Of a stretch of 64,000 nucleotides of DNA, positions 26,049-34,518 are shown piece by piece. Made by a program: the position numbers and the translations under genes. The DNA comes from Bdellovibrio sp. SKB1291214 (GTDB lineage: Bacteria; Bdellovibrionota; Bdellovibrionia; Bdellovibrionales; Bdellovibrionaceae), in NCBI RefSeq assembly GCF_002209355.2, contig NZ_CP106855.1, positions 868,001-932,000 on the forward strand, given 5' to 3'. The notes beneath the pieces were generated by a model, which saw only the letters and a list, made by a program, of their open reading frames with translations, was not told where the DNA came from and ran no database searches. The first letter of the stretch is position 1; the number at the start of each line of letters is the position of its first letter.

Positions 26049-26834
26049 TTATTTTGTGACTGGCGCTACTTCGTTCAGGAAGTTCATGAAGAGCTCCCAA
26101 GACCGTTTGTCAGCTTTTTCATTATAGGCGACGCCTTTGCTTGGATCGTTCCCTGCATCTTTTTGAGTGAAGGCGTGAACTGCTCCAGAGTAAGAGATGA
26201 ATTCATAGTCCACTTTGTTTTCATCCATTTCTTTCATGAACGGCATCACTTCAGGATTTACGCTCTTATCCAAAGCACCGTGAGCTATTAGGACAGGGCC
26301 TTTGAAGTTTTTTGCATCCTTCGGAGTTGGATTGGATAATCCACCATGGAAGCTCACAAACCCTGCTGCTGGCGCTCCTTCACGTCCCACTTCCAATGCC
26401 CCAGTACCGCCAAAGCAGTAACCGATGACGACAATGTGTTTAGGATCGACCATTTTGTTTTTCTTAAGCCAGTTAAAAGCCGCCATACCGCGGGCGCGGA
26501 AAAGCTTCCGATCATTTTTATATTGGCCTGCTAGTTTGCCAGCCTCTTCCATGGAAGTGGGACGAATGCCTTTACCATAAATGTCGGCCGCCAAAACCAC
26601 ATAACCTTTTTCAGCAAGCATCTGAGCGCGCATTTTTTCGTTTTCAGATAAACCCATCCATTGATGAATGATCACAACCGCTGGACGTGGTGATTTCACC
26701 GAATCATCGTAGGCCAAAAAGCCCTCCAGGACTGCCTTGCCTTCTTTGTATTCGACATTTTCAGTTTTTAGGGCGGCAAAAGCCGAACTCGTCATAAGAA
26801 CCAGAGCCATGCTGGTAAGTAGTGTTTTAAACAT
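26049..26834 (-). CDS. Dienelactone hydrolase family protein, secreted
   Basis: A 261-aa alpha/beta hydrolase with a signal peptide (ending S-S-A-F-A-A, about residue 21). The catalytic set is complete: nucleophile Cys in I-G-Y-C-F-G-G-T-G, Asp in H-G-A-L-D-K-S-V, His in S-G-A-V-H-A-F. V-I-I-H-Q-W-M-G-L-S-E and A-D-I-Y-G-K-G are also typical of DLH. The enzyme opens lactone rings in catechol degradation in soil bacteria; a periplasmic location here suggests a broader esterase role. It is a single-gene unit. Confidence 0.9.
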   Translation of the reverse strand: MFKTLLTSMALVLMTSSAFAALKTENVEYKEGKAVLEGFLAYDDSVKSPRPAVVIIHQWMGLSENEKMRAQMLAEKGYVVLAADIYGKGIRPTSMEEAGKLAGQYKNDRKLFRARGMAAFNWLKKNKMVDPKHIVVIGYCFGGTGALEVGREGAPAAGFVSFHGGLSNPTPKDAKNFKGPVLIAHGALDKSVNPEVMPFMKEMDENKVDYEFISYSGAVHAFTQKDAGNDPSKGVAYNEKADKRSWELFMNFLNEVAPVTK

Positions 26835-27048
26835 TCTAAACTCCTCTTGGTATATGACAAAAGTCTATGCGGACCCGTCATGGAGGTCAAAACGCACGCC
26901 TCAGCTGTGATAAAGTACACCTGAGCAAACTAGCCCTGCGCGTTATAGACAGCCTCGCCGAGGGGTATGCTATTATTTTCCCAATGGAATATCACAGGCT
27001 TTGGCCATCTAAATTCTCCTTTTCAATCACTCACTTAGATAAACACCT

Positions 27049-28089
27049 ATGTCGCTATTAGTTCTTTTAGTTATCAGCACTCTAACAATTTCTTTCGTCT
27101 GCTCGATGCTTGAAGCGACCCTTCTAACTTCGACATCTGCATATATTGCCGTCTTGGTTCGCGAGAATCGTCGCAGCGCTAAACTCTTGGAACACTTAAA
27201 AGAGAACTTGGATCGTCCTATTTCGGCGATCCTGACTTTGAACACTCTTTCCCATACGTTAGGTTCCGCAGCGATTGCTTACCAAGTCCAAGCCCAATAC
27301 GGTGAGCAGGCAGTGACGATCGCATCGTTCATTTTGACCTTCGCTATCTTGGTATTGTCTGAAATTATTCCTAAATCAATTGGGGCGGCTCACTGGAAAG
27401 CTTTGATTCCGTTCACGGCCTATACGATCCAACTGATGATTATCTGCTTGTACCCGCTGGTAATCATGTCCGAGTGGCTGGGACGATTGTTTCAACGTCG
27501 CACTGAAGAACCAGAAGTGACTCGTGAAGAAATCCTGATGACAGCTGAAATGGGAGCCGAAGAGGGAAGTCTCAAAGGCAAGGAATCTAACATCATTAAA
27601 AATCTTTTGATGCTAGATAAGATCTACGTATCAGATATTATGACGCCAAGATCTGTGTTTTTTGCGCTGGAAAAAGACCTAACGGTGGAAGAAGTATTTA
27701 ACAAATACAAACCTCTGCGTTTCTCTCGCATCCCCGTATATCACGGAAGCTTAGATAACATCGTCGGCATGACATATCGTTATAAAATTCACGAGGCGTT
27801 GTCTAACGACCAACATGAAAAAGTTGTGGGCGAACTGGTCACTCCGATATCTTCGATTCCGGAACGCATGACGGCGTCACAGGTTCTAGATTATTTTATT
27901 AAGGAAAAAGAGCACATTGCATTGGCTGTTGATGAATACGGTATCGTTGCGGGTCTTGTGAGCTTGGAAGACGCTGTTGAAACACTATTGGGTGTGGAAA
28001 TTGTCGACGAATTGGATTCGGTTGAAGATATGCGTAAGTTCGCTTTAGAGCAATGGCAGCTTCGCAAACAAAAGCTTCGTAAGAGCTAA
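27049..28089 (+). CDS. CNNM/CorC-type membrane protein with CBS domains
   Basis: A 346-aa inner-membrane protein. The N-terminal CNNM (DUF21) part has four hydrophobic segments up to about residue 140, including L-V-L-S-E-I-I-P-K-S-I-G. A CBS pair follows (about 195-325) with I-M-T-P-R-S-V-F-F-A and V-D-E-Y-G-I-V-A-G-L-V-S-L-E-D. The C-terminal CorC/HlyC domain of longer relatives is missing. Family members export or sense Mg or Co ions. No clear ribosome site precedes ATG 27049. cutA follows after 5 bases, so the two are probably co-transcribed. Confidence 0.9.
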   Translation: MSLLVLLVISTLTISFVCSMLEATLLTSTSAYIAVLVRENRRSAKLLEHLKENLDRPISAILTLNTLSHTLGSAAIAYQVQAQYGEQAVTIASFILTFAILVLSEIIPKSIGAAHWKALIPFTAYTIQLMIICLYPLVIMSEWLGRLFQRRTEEPEVTREEILMTAEMGAEEGSLKGKESNIIKNLLMLDKIYVSDIMTPRSVFFALEKDLTVEEVFNKYKPLRFSRIPVYHGSLDNIVGMTYRYKIHEALSNDQHEKVVGELVTPISSIPERMTASQVLDYFIKEKEHIALAVDEYGIVAGLVSLEDAVETLLGVEIVDELDSVEDMRKFALEQWQLRKQKLRKS

Positions 28090-28094
28090 TCTCT

Positions 28095-28409
28095 ATGATC
28101 ATCTATTACGTCCCCTGCCCTGATCAAAAGAGTGCTGAAAATATCGCATGCACTCTTTTGACAGAAAAGCTGATCGCTTGCGCGAACATCATTCCTGGAA
28201 TGACATCAATGTATTGGTGGGATGGAAAAATAGAAACCGCGAGCGAGTATATTCTGATTCTAAAAACTCTTGAAAGCTCTGACGCAGGTAAAAATTTAGA
28301 ATCTCGCGTGAAAGAGCTTCATCCCTATGAAGTGCCCTGCCTGATGGCCCTTCCCGTCGCATCAATCAACGATTCTTTCAAAAACTGGCTTGAACAAAGT
28401 CTTAAATAA
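28095..28409 (+). CDS. cutA: Divalent-cation tolerance protein CutA
   Basis: A 104-aa ferredoxin-like trimeric protein. Typical segments: Y-V-P-C-P-D-Q-K-S-A-E-N-I-A, L-I-A-C-A-N-I-I-P-G-M-T-S-M-Y-W-W-D-G-K-I, S-E-Y-I-L-I-L-K-T and H-P-Y-E-V-P-C-L-M-A-L-P. Length fits the family. It is 5 bases after the CNNM gene and 43 before pyrE. CutA is linked to copper tolerance in E. coli, though its exact action is debated. Confidence 0.94.
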   Translation: MIIYYVPCPDQKSAENIACTLLTEKLIACANIIPGMTSMYWWDGKIETASEYILILKTLESSDAGKNLESRVKELHPYEVPCLMALPVASINDSFKNWLEQSLK

Positions 28410-28452
28410 ATTCAAAGTATTCTTCCGAAGGCCACTGCTGCCGGAGGAAATC

Positions 28453-28971
28453 ATGACCCGTACTGAACTAGCAAAAAAAATCTATGACGTAGCCCACTTA
28501 ACTGGCGAATTTAAATTGCGCTCAGGTCAAATCTCCAACGAGTACTTTGATAAATACCGTTTCGAAGCTCAACCAGCAGTTCTTCGTGAAATTGCAAAAC
28601 AAATGGTTCCCTTGATTCCAGCAGGCACAGAGGTTCTGGCAGGCCTTGAAATGGGCGGAATTCCCATTGCAACAGCGTTGTCTTTGGAAACTGGAATTCC
28701 TTGTGCGTTCGTTCGCAAAGAAGCGAAAGAATACGGCACTTGCCAATTCGCCGAAGGCTTAGACCTGAAAGGCAAAAAAGTTCTAGTGATCGAAGACGTT
28801 GTTACGACGGGCGGCCAAGTTGTGCTTTCAACAGCAGACTTACGCAGCATCGGAGCCATCGTGACCCACGTTCTTTGCGTCATTCACCGTGGTCCACAAT
28901 TCCCAGAACCTAAATTGACGGAGATCAATGTGACTTTGTCTCCCTTGTTTAAAAAAGCTGATTTCAATTAG
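28453..28971 (+). CDS. pyrE: Orotate phosphoribosyltransferase
   Basis: A 172-aa enzyme joining orotate and PRPP to form OMP in pyrimidine synthesis. The PRPP-binding motif is V-L-V-I-E-D-V-V-T-T-G-G-Q-V, and F-V-R-K-E-A-K-E-Y-G-T is the catalytic loop. ATG 28453 follows CGGAGG; the open frame to 28390 overlaps cutA and is not conserved-looking. Slightly shorter than E. coli PyrE (213), but in range for the short bacterial form. It overlaps the convergent solute-binding protein gene by 8 bases. Confidence 0.93.
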   Translation: MTRTELAKKIYDVAHLTGEFKLRSGQISNEYFDKYRFEAQPAVLREIAKQMVPLIPAGTEVLAGLEMGGIPIATALSLETGIPCAFVRKEAKEYGTCQFAEGLDLKGKKVLVIEDVVTTGGQVVLSTADLRSIGAIVTHVLCVIHRGPQFPEPKLTEINVTLSPLFKKADFN

Positions 28972-29740
28972 AAACGACGGATTTGAGAATGTCTCTGGCT
29001 GACAAAGCCGGAGACTTCACAGGCTCTTTACCTTCCCAACCAAAAACGGATTTGACGATTTCTTTTGACTGAACAGGCATATGGATATTTCCGATCATCC
29101 ACAAGTTTTGTTTAAACAGAAGTTTCAAAGGGCGCAGTGGACGAGGGGACTTATCAGTCAATAACATTGCCTTTTGAGCTTCCACCATGACCATCGGTCT
29201 TGTGGCCCAAATATCAATTCTGCCCGCATGAAGCTTGCGTAAATTTGCATTGTCATCAGCAATGGCTTCGACCTTGGGTGACCAACCCATATAGCGCCGA
29301 ATCTCTGATTCACGTGCACTTCCACCCTGCACACCGATTCGATACTTTCTTAAATCGGATAATGAATTGATTTGAACATTGGGATCAGTGGCGTAAAGCC
29401 AGCATTCAACTTCTCCAAAATTCATAACCCAATTGAACTTAGTCTCGCGATCAGATGTGCGGTCAACCGCAAAAAATAGCCCATGGACGTCTTTATCCAC
29501 TCCCATCAATCCCCTTTTATAGGGAACCCAAACAAGTTCAAAGTCATTGGCTTGTCCAGACTCTTCTAAGCTCGCAGCCACAGCTTTCCCATAGTAGCCT
29601 GCAAGTCCGGCAAAACCCTCGCCCGTTTTCACAACCAGAGGTGGATTTTCAAAAGCATAGATTTTAATTTTATTAAAACTCTCTGCGATCGACAGAGTAG
29701 GAAGTACAAGAAAAAGTAAAAAAATATACAGACGTAACAT
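28964..29740 (-). CDS. Periplasmic solute-binding-like protein, copy 2
   Basis: A 258-aa protein with a signal peptide (M-L-R-L-Y-I-F-L-L-F-L-V, cleavage after S-I-A) and a type 2 periplasmic binding fold (SBP_bac_3-like): E-N-P-P-L-V-V-K-T-G-E-G, W-V-P-Y-K-R-G, D-L-R-K-Y-R-I-G-V-Q-G-G-S-A-R-E and L-H-A-G-R-I-D-I-W-A-T-R-P. It is a tandem paralogue of the gene just upstream, with equal length. No ABC permease is nearby. Last gene of the minus-strand run from 33444. Confidence 0.8.
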   Translation of the reverse strand: MLRLYIFLLFLVLPTLSIAESFNKIKIYAFENPPLVVKTGEGFAGLAGYYGKAVAASLEESGQANDFELVWVPYKRGLMGVDKDVHGLFFAVDRTSDRETKFNWVMNFGEVECWLYATDPNVQINSLSDLRKYRIGVQGGSARESEIRRYMGWSPKVEAIADDNANLRKLHAGRIDIWATRPMVMVEAQKAMLLTDKSPRPLRPLKLLFKQNLWMIGNIHMPVQSKEIVKSVFGWEGKEPVKSPALSARDILKSVVSN

Positions 29741-29767
29741 CTTATGATCGCCCATATCATCCTTTAC

Positions 29768-30544
29768 TTAAAGAAGAGCTCCATTTAAAAAATCTTTGCC
29801 GGTCATGGGAGGAGGTTTGATAACACGACGCGATCCCCATCCAAATACGGACTGAACCAAGTTTCGATTTTGATCCGACATATCGCGATTTCCAACCATC
29901 CACATACTTTGTGAAAAGAGTTTTTTAAGCGCTCTGGAATCCCGAACGGGTTGACCTTTTGCCAACATGATTTTTTGAGCCTCGGCCATTACGGCAGGAT
30001 GAGTGGCCCATATGTCTATTCTGCCAGTTTGCAATTTCCGGAAATTACTGAGGTCCTCGGTCATGCCTTCGACTTTTGAAGAATTGCCGACATAACGACG
30101 GAGCTCTTGCTCCCGGGCGCTGCCACCCAACACTCCGATACGGTATTTGGTCAGATCTTTGAGATCGTGAATAGCCACCTTGGGATCCACCGAATAAAGC
30201 CAACAATCAACGTCAGCCAAATGCATGACCCAATTCACTTTGTATTCGCGCTCGAAAGTCCGCGTAAAGGGAAAAAATAAAGCCTGTGGGTTGCGCTCAA
30301 GATCCAACAAAGCACGCTTCCAGGGAACCCAGACGATTTCAAATTCTTTTTCTTTTCCAGATTTCTTGATAGCTGAAGCGATAACTTTGCCGAAGGTCCC
30401 TGACAGACCTTCCAGACCCTCTCCTGTTTTGACAACAGTCGGAGGAGTTTCAATGGTATAAACTTGAATTTTCTTAGAGAGAGCAGCCGTCGCCCACAAC
30501 GGCAGCAGTCCCACAAAAATTAAAATGGCTTTTGCTAAATCCAA
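29768..30544 (-). CDS. Periplasmic solute-binding-like protein, copy 1
   Basis: A 258-aa paralogue of the next gene: E-T-P-P-T-V-V-K-T-G-E-G, W-V-P-W-K-R-A, D-L-T-K-Y-R-I-G-V-L-G-G-S-A-R-E, L-Q-T-G-R-I-D-I-W-A-T-H-P. I chose TTG 30544, which begins L-D-L-A-K-A-I-L-I-F-V-G, the signal peptide, and gives the same length as copy 2. No ATG or clear ribosome site is available. The frame stays open to 30625 inside the methyltransferase gene, so translation may depend on that gene. Ligand unknown. Confidence 0.75.
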   Translation of the reverse strand: MDLAKAILIFVGLLPLWATAALSKKIQVYTIETPPTVVKTGEGLEGLSGTFGKVIASAIKKSGKEKEFEIVWVPWKRALLDLERNPQALFFPFTRTFEREYKVNWVMHLADVDCWLYSVDPKVAIHDLKDLTKYRIGVLGGSAREQELRRYVGNSSKVEGMTEDLSNFRKLQTGRIDIWATHPAVMAEAQKIMLAKGQPVRDSRALKKLFSQSMWMVGNRDMSDQNRNLVQSVFGWGSRRVIKPPPMTGKDFLNGALL

Positions 30545-31253
30545 CTTCGTGCATGATTTCGCGGATTTCGGAGATACTCCACAAACGCCAGTCGTAAGTG
30601 AAGACCTGTTCAATCTTTTTACCATTCACGCGGAAGTGAATGTGAAATACAGCTTCGTTACTGATGGGATCAAAGTTTGTCTGATCCCAGTAGTATGTGA
30701 AATCTTTGTGTTTCATGCGGTCTTCGATTGCGTCGTAACATTGACTGCCACCAAACACATCGACCAAAAAGATTCCATCCTTGTTCAAAGTCTTATAGGC
30801 GTTAGCAAAATAGTTCTTCAGCATCCATCTTTGCTTAAAGCAGAAGTATGAAAAGTTCATCGCAGCGATGATGTCCGCTTTTTCCAAGCCTGGGTCCATC
30901 ACGTTGCCTTCGATAACCTTCATGCGCTTTTGCTGTTCAGGTCGTAGCTTCGTCAAATAATGGGACTTACCATAAGCAATTGGTTCTGGATCGAGATCCA
31001 CCCCTACCGCTTGATGTTTAGGATCAAGCTTGATCCACTCTGTCGAAAGAGCAAATGTCCCGCAGAAGTCTTCACGGAAAACTCGTGGAGCTTTCTTCTT
31101 AAGCTCCTTATACGTATTGCGGATGAACACAACATCGTTTTCAGCCGACTGCACCGCTTTGTGGTACAGCTCATATTTATCAAACTGTGTTTTACCGCGT
31201 TTCTTAGAAACTTTACGACGAACTTTTTTTCTGTGACCGACTCCCTTCAACAT
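30474..31253 (-). CDS. Class I SAM-dependent methyltransferase, C-terminus probably altered
   Basis: A 259-aa protein with a Lys/Arg-rich N-terminus (about 1-25). The SAM fold shows F-R-E-D-F-C-G-T-F-A-L-S, A-V-G-V-D-L-D-P-E-P-I-A-Y-G, A-A-M-N-F-S-Y-F-C-F-K-Q-R and F-T-Y-D-W-R-L-W-S-I-S-E-I-R-E-I-M. Relatives I recall continue beyond the A/V-G-F motif with about 40 more residues; here the tail (C-G-T-A-A-V-V-G-D-G-C-S-L) is read out of frame over the signal-peptide sequence of the next gene, overlapping it by 71 bases. So the natural C-terminus may be lost. Starts 2 bases after the E1 beta gene. Substrate unknown. Confidence 0.8.
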   Translation of the reverse strand: MLKGVGHRKKVRRKVSKKRGKTQFDKYELYHKAVQSAENDVVFIRNTYKELKKKAPRVFREDFCGTFALSTEWIKLDPKHQAVGVDLDPEPIAYGKSHYLTKLRPEQQKRMKVIEGNVMDPGLEKADIIAAMNFSYFCFKQRWMLKNYFANAYKTLNKDGIFLVDVFGGSQCYDAIEDRMKHKDFTYYWDQTNFDPISNEAVFHIHFRVNGKKIEQVFTYDWRLWSISEIREIMHEVGFSKSHFNFCGTAAVVGDGCSL

Positions 31254-31255
31254 AA

Positions 31256-32311
31256 CTACGGAACCTCAGCAACGATCTCGCGGATCGCTGTTTCGATGTC
31301 GTGATGTTGAGGAACAGAATTTTTCTCTAGGTTTGGATGCAAACCGATACCTGGCAAGTTTTTACCTGCAAGGACACGAGGTCGCGCCATCAACGAATAG
31401 AAGCACTCTTGAGTTGTTCTATAAGCCAAATGCTCACCGAAATTCGTGACTTCAGTGTCTTCGTTCACGAATAAGACACGGCCTGTTTTTTCGATAGAAG
31501 ATTTAATCATCTGCCAGTCGTATGGATAGATCGAGCGCAAATCAATCACTTCGACGGAGATGCCTTCATCAGCTAACTTCTTAGCAACTTCATCACACAG
31601 GTGCACCATGCGGCTGTATGTAACTACAGTGATGTGCTCACCTTCGTGAGTGATCTTACCTTTACCGATTGGGACGATGTACTTTTCAAGTTCCGGCCAT
31701 TTCGCTTTCCAACCTTGGGAATTTTGAACTGGCTTATCGATCATGGATTTCAAAGTTTTTTCATCCTCGGGTTCACCAGGGATCAACTCGTCGCCTTTAT
31801 GGCGCATCAATGCTTTTGATTTCAAATAAAGAACCGGATTTGGATCTTCAATCGCTGCTAACATCAAACCGTAAGCGTCTAGTGGGTTTGATGGCATCAC
31901 AATCTTCCAACCTGGCAAACGAGAGGCCCAAGCGTCGAAAGAGTGAGAGTGGTAAACGGAACCAAAGATTCCCGCGCCAACCGGAGTCATCACAACCATC
32001 GGCAACTGAACTTGACCGTTTGTGCACCACAAAGTATTGCCGGCGATTTTCAAAAGATCGATCGTGTTGAAGATATAATCTGCGAACTGGATTTCAGCCA
32101 CGCACTTATCACCTGTCATCGCAATACCCATCGCCATGCTGATAATACCGCGCTCGTCCAGTGGAGTGTTCCATGCTGTTTTTAGACCTTGAGTCGCTGT
32201 GAAAACGCCACCAAGTGGCGCACCAACGTCTTGTCCAAAGATGTCTTTAACGCCCATGTGTTTTTCACCGTAGTGAAGGGCCATTCTGATTGCTTGAGCT
32301 ACGCTTGCCAT
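31256..32311 (-). CDS. 2-oxoacid dehydrogenase E1 component, beta subunit
   Basis: A 351-aa transketolase-like beta subunit. A-L-H-Y-G-E-K-H, G-G-V-F-T-A-T-Q-G-L, E-I-Q-F-A-D-Y-I-F and A-G-I-F-G-S-V-Y-H-S-H-S match the E1 beta family; the C-terminal domain has V-V-T-Y-S-R-M-V, V-E-V-I-D-L-R-S-I-Y-P-Y-D and N-E-D-T-E. With the alpha subunit it decarboxylates a 2-oxoacid using thiamine diphosphate. The sequence resembles branched-chain or pyruvate enzymes; the substrate cannot be fixed. Its ATG shares one base with the alpha stop (TAATG), with GGAG 9 bases upstream. No E2 or E3 gene is in the window. Confidence 0.9.
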   Translation of the reverse strand: MASVAQAIRMALHYGEKHMGVKDIFGQDVGAPLGGVFTATQGLKTAWNTPLDERGIISMAMGIAMTGDKCVAEIQFADYIFNTIDLLKIAGNTLWCTNGQVQLPMVVMTPVGAGIFGSVYHSHSFDAWASRLPGWKIVMPSNPLDAYGLMLAAIEDPNPVLYLKSKALMRHKGDELIPGEPEDEKTLKSMIDKPVQNSQGWKAKWPELEKYIVPIGKGKITHEGEHITVVTYSRMVHLCDEVAKKLADEGISVEVIDLRSIYPYDWQMIKSSIEKTGRVLFVNEDTEVTNFGEHLAYRTTQECFYSLMARPRVLAGKNLPGIGLHPNLEKNSVPQHHDIETAIREIVAEVP

Positions 32312-33444
32312 TAGAATTTTCTCCAATCAGCATTTTCATTATTTACAAAGACATGATCCCAAACCGTTTCCGCCGCAGGACCCGCTTCACCACGAGCTTG
32401 TTCTTGAGCTTTGATGCCCTCTTCCTCGTAGATCTCCCAAATCTTTTGCGCAGCTTTTTCAGTCAAGATACCAGCGGCGATCAGTTTTTCTTGGAACTTA
32501 TAAACCGGATCGAACAAATCTGTTTTACGATTTGCACCGTCTGCAGATGAGTGACCGTACAAGCGCGTTGTTTTTACTTCAAGGAAAGATGGTTTGCCGG
32601 TTTTACGGATGTAATCCATTTCTTCTTGCAAAGCGATATACGTCTCGACCGGATTTGTTCCATCGATCACGCGGGAGCGGATGTTGAATGCTTTTGCACG
32701 ATCCGCGATATACGTTTCACCGTGTTGACCTTCGTAAGGAGTAGAAATACCGAAACCATTGTTTTGCACAGTGATCAACACCGGCAATTCTTGGCCTTTA
32801 CGGGAAGACCATACCAAGCAAGTTGCGAATTCGCCCTCTGCTGTACCAGCGTCACCACCAGTTACGATCGAGATTGATTTGTGACCCGCACGTTTTTGTG
32901 CGTGAGCAGTTCCGCATGCGATAGGGTATTGAACTTCGATTGGAGAAGTAACAGGAGCCACGTTCCACTGAGGGAAGCAATAGTGACCAGCAAAGTTACG
33001 ACCACCTGTTGAAGGGTCCGTCGCACGATTCATCATCAAACGAACCGCTTCAATCATCGGCATACCAAGAGCCACCATCGTTGGGGTACAACGGTAGTGC
33101 AAATGGAACCAATCGTATTCAAGGCCTTTACCTTTACGAGCCAGCAAACCCAATGGGACCCCGAAAGCTTCCTCTCCAGGACCACCGATCCAGAAGTAAC
33201 CTTCACCGGCTTTATAAATTTTGATAACGCGTTCTTCAAGAACGCGAGATTTGACCATCAGGTCATGCATGCTCAACAAAAGTTCTTCAGACAAACCACC
33301 GAAATCAAATTTTTTCGGAGTGGCTTTTTTTGAAGTCTTCGCAGCGGATTTAGTAGCAGCTTTTGCCGGCGCTTTTGCTTTCGCAACTGGTGCGTTTTTT
33401 GGGGCCTTTTTGGCAGCTGGTTTTACAGTGGTCTTTTTAGACAT
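32311..33444 (-). CDS. 2-oxoacid dehydrogenase E1 component, alpha subunit, with Ala/Lys tail
   Basis: A 377-aa alpha subunit. The thiamine diphosphate motif is G-G-D-A-G-T-A-E-G-E-F (about 195-205) ending in V-Q-N-N-G-F-G-I-S-T. Other family marks: G-P-G-E-E-A-F-G-V-P-L-G, Y-R-C-T-P-T-M-V-A-L-G, N-F-A-G-H-Y-C-F-P, Y-G-H-S-S-A-D. Unusually, the first 45 residues are almost only Lys, Ala, Pro and Thr, a disordered tail like those of histone H1-like proteins or lipoyl-domain linkers. ATG 33444 follows GGAG. It begins the five-gene minus-strand run E1 alpha, E1 beta, methyltransferase, two solute-binding proteins. Confidence 0.9.
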   Translation of the reverse strand: MSKKTTVKPAAKKAPKNAPVAKAKAPAKAATKSAAKTSKKATPKKFDFGGLSEELLLSMHDLMVKSRVLEERVIKIYKAGEGYFWIGGPGEEAFGVPLGLLARKGKGLEYDWFHLHYRCTPTMVALGMPMIEAVRLMMNRATDPSTGGRNFAGHYCFPQWNVAPVTSPIEVQYPIACGTAHAQKRAGHKSISIVTGGDAGTAEGEFATCLVWSSRKGQELPVLITVQNNGFGISTPYEGQHGETYIADRAKAFNIRSRVIDGTNPVETYIALQEEMDYIRKTGKPSFLEVKTTRLYGHSSADGANRKTDLFDPVYKFQEKLIAAGILTEKAAQKIWEIYEEEGIKAQEQARGEAGPAAETVWDHVFVNNENADWRKF

Positions 33445-33607
33445 GTACTTCAGTTCTCCACGGTTTTTAGTCACATAAATCAAGGCCCCTATCTAAGCGA
33501 GAACAGGCAATATTGTCTGCCTTTTTCCCTCCATTTGACGCATCACAATGAGAACCTCAACATTGCGGCAACAATCTGCCGTCAGAATGAATATATTGGA
33601 GGACGTT

Positions 33608-33823
33608 ATGGCTTACAGATATGAATCAAGTCAGACTTTCGAATCGATGGTTAATGGATCTGCAAAGCAGCTGAAAACTGCTGAAAAGAAGAGCATGCAG
33701 GAAATCACCAAGGCCATTTGGGATCTGGGAGTAAAAGCAGACAGTTATGCCCAAGCCAGCTCCCTGTGGTCCGCAAAGGCTTTTGCAGCTGTGATGAAAG
33801 CAAAACAGGTCTTTAGCAAGTAA
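33608..33823 (+). CDS. Small hypothetical protein
   Basis: A 71-aa helical protein, M-A-Y-R-Y-E-S-S-Q-T-F-E-S-M-V-N. It has many Lys and Ala (K-Q-L-K-T-A-E-K-K, A-V-M-K-A-K-Q-V-F-S-K), no signal or TM. The strong GGAGG 6 bases before ATG 33608 supports expression. No family recognised. A GC hairpin (33838-33870) follows. Confidence 0.65.
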   Translation: MAYRYESSQTFESMVNGSAKQLKTAEKKSMQEITKAIWDLGVKADSYAQASSLWSAKAFAAVMKAKQVFSK

Positions 33824-33837
33824 ATTAAGCCCGCCCG

Positions 33838-33870
33838 GCGCCTGCTCGTTGTCAACGCAATAGCAGGCGC
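33838..33870. terminator. GC hairpin without T-run
   Basis: GCGCCTGCT (33838-33846) pairs perfectly with AGCAGGCGC (33862-33870) around a 15-base loop. Lacking a T-run, it may act as a weak terminator or mRNA 3' end stabiliser for the small gene upstream. Confidence 0.45.
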
Positions 33871-33882
33871 TAAACTAAGTGT

Positions 33883-34518
33883 ATGTCGCACACATATCCA
33901 ACGTTAGTCCACGCACTTGAGATTCTTTGGGAGATTTTAAAAGTTTCTGGGATTTTTTTGGCGGTGGCATTCGTGCTTCATCACTTGTCTGGATTTCTGC
34001 GTTTGAAGCTTTCGGAAACTTTTGGACAACACGCTTTCAACTTAATTTTTGCTCCAGGTATTATGATTCATGAAATCAGTCATGCCGTCGCCGCCTTTTT
34101 ATTTCTTCATCAAATCGAAGATATTAAGCTTTTTGATTGGAAAGCCAAAGATGGTTCGCACGGGCATGTGATCAGTCGTCCTCGCAACGTTCCTTGGCTT
34201 TTTAAAATTTGGATCAAGATGGGCGAGCTCTTTATTGGAATTGCTCCGCTGATTGTGGGGCCTCTGCTTTGCGCAGCTGTTTTTTACTACTTTATTCCTG
34301 GCGGAAAAACCTTTACTCACAATCCCCGCTTCATCAACTTTCCCTCGTTCTCGTGGTCGCTGATTGCCTGGTGGTATTTGGTTATCGCAGTGTTTTCACA
34401 AATGGAACTAAGTGATGCGGATCTTAAAGGGACATGGAAAGGCTATTTGTGGATTGTACTTACCACTTTCGCTGTAGCACTGATTTCTTTTAAACTTCGT
34501 CAAATGGTGCGGATCTGA
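33883..34518 (+). CDS. Integral membrane protein with M50-like HEISH motif
   Basis: A 211-aa membrane protein with about five hydrophobic segments. A-P-G-I-M-I-H-E-I-S-H-A-V-A-A-F (about 58-73) holds an HExxH motif inside a membrane helix, as in M50 site-2 proteases and their M50B-like relatives. Near the C-terminus, M-E-L-S-D-A-D-L-K-G could supply the third ligand, an Asp, as in that group. So an intramembrane metalloprotease is likely, but activity is not proven; the canonical L-D-G motif is absent. It overlaps the next gene by one base (TGATG), pointing to a coupled pair. Confidence 0.65.
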   Translation: MSHTYPTLVHALEILWEILKVSGIFLAVAFVLHHLSGFLRLKLSETFGQHAFNLIFAPGIMIHEISHAVAAFLFLHQIEDIKLFDWKAKDGSHGHVISRPRNVPWLFKIWIKMGELFIGIAPLIVGPLLCAAVFYYFIPGGKTFTHNPRFINFPSFSWSLIAWWYLVIAVFSQMELSDADLKGTWKGYLWIVLTTFAVALISFKLRQMVRI

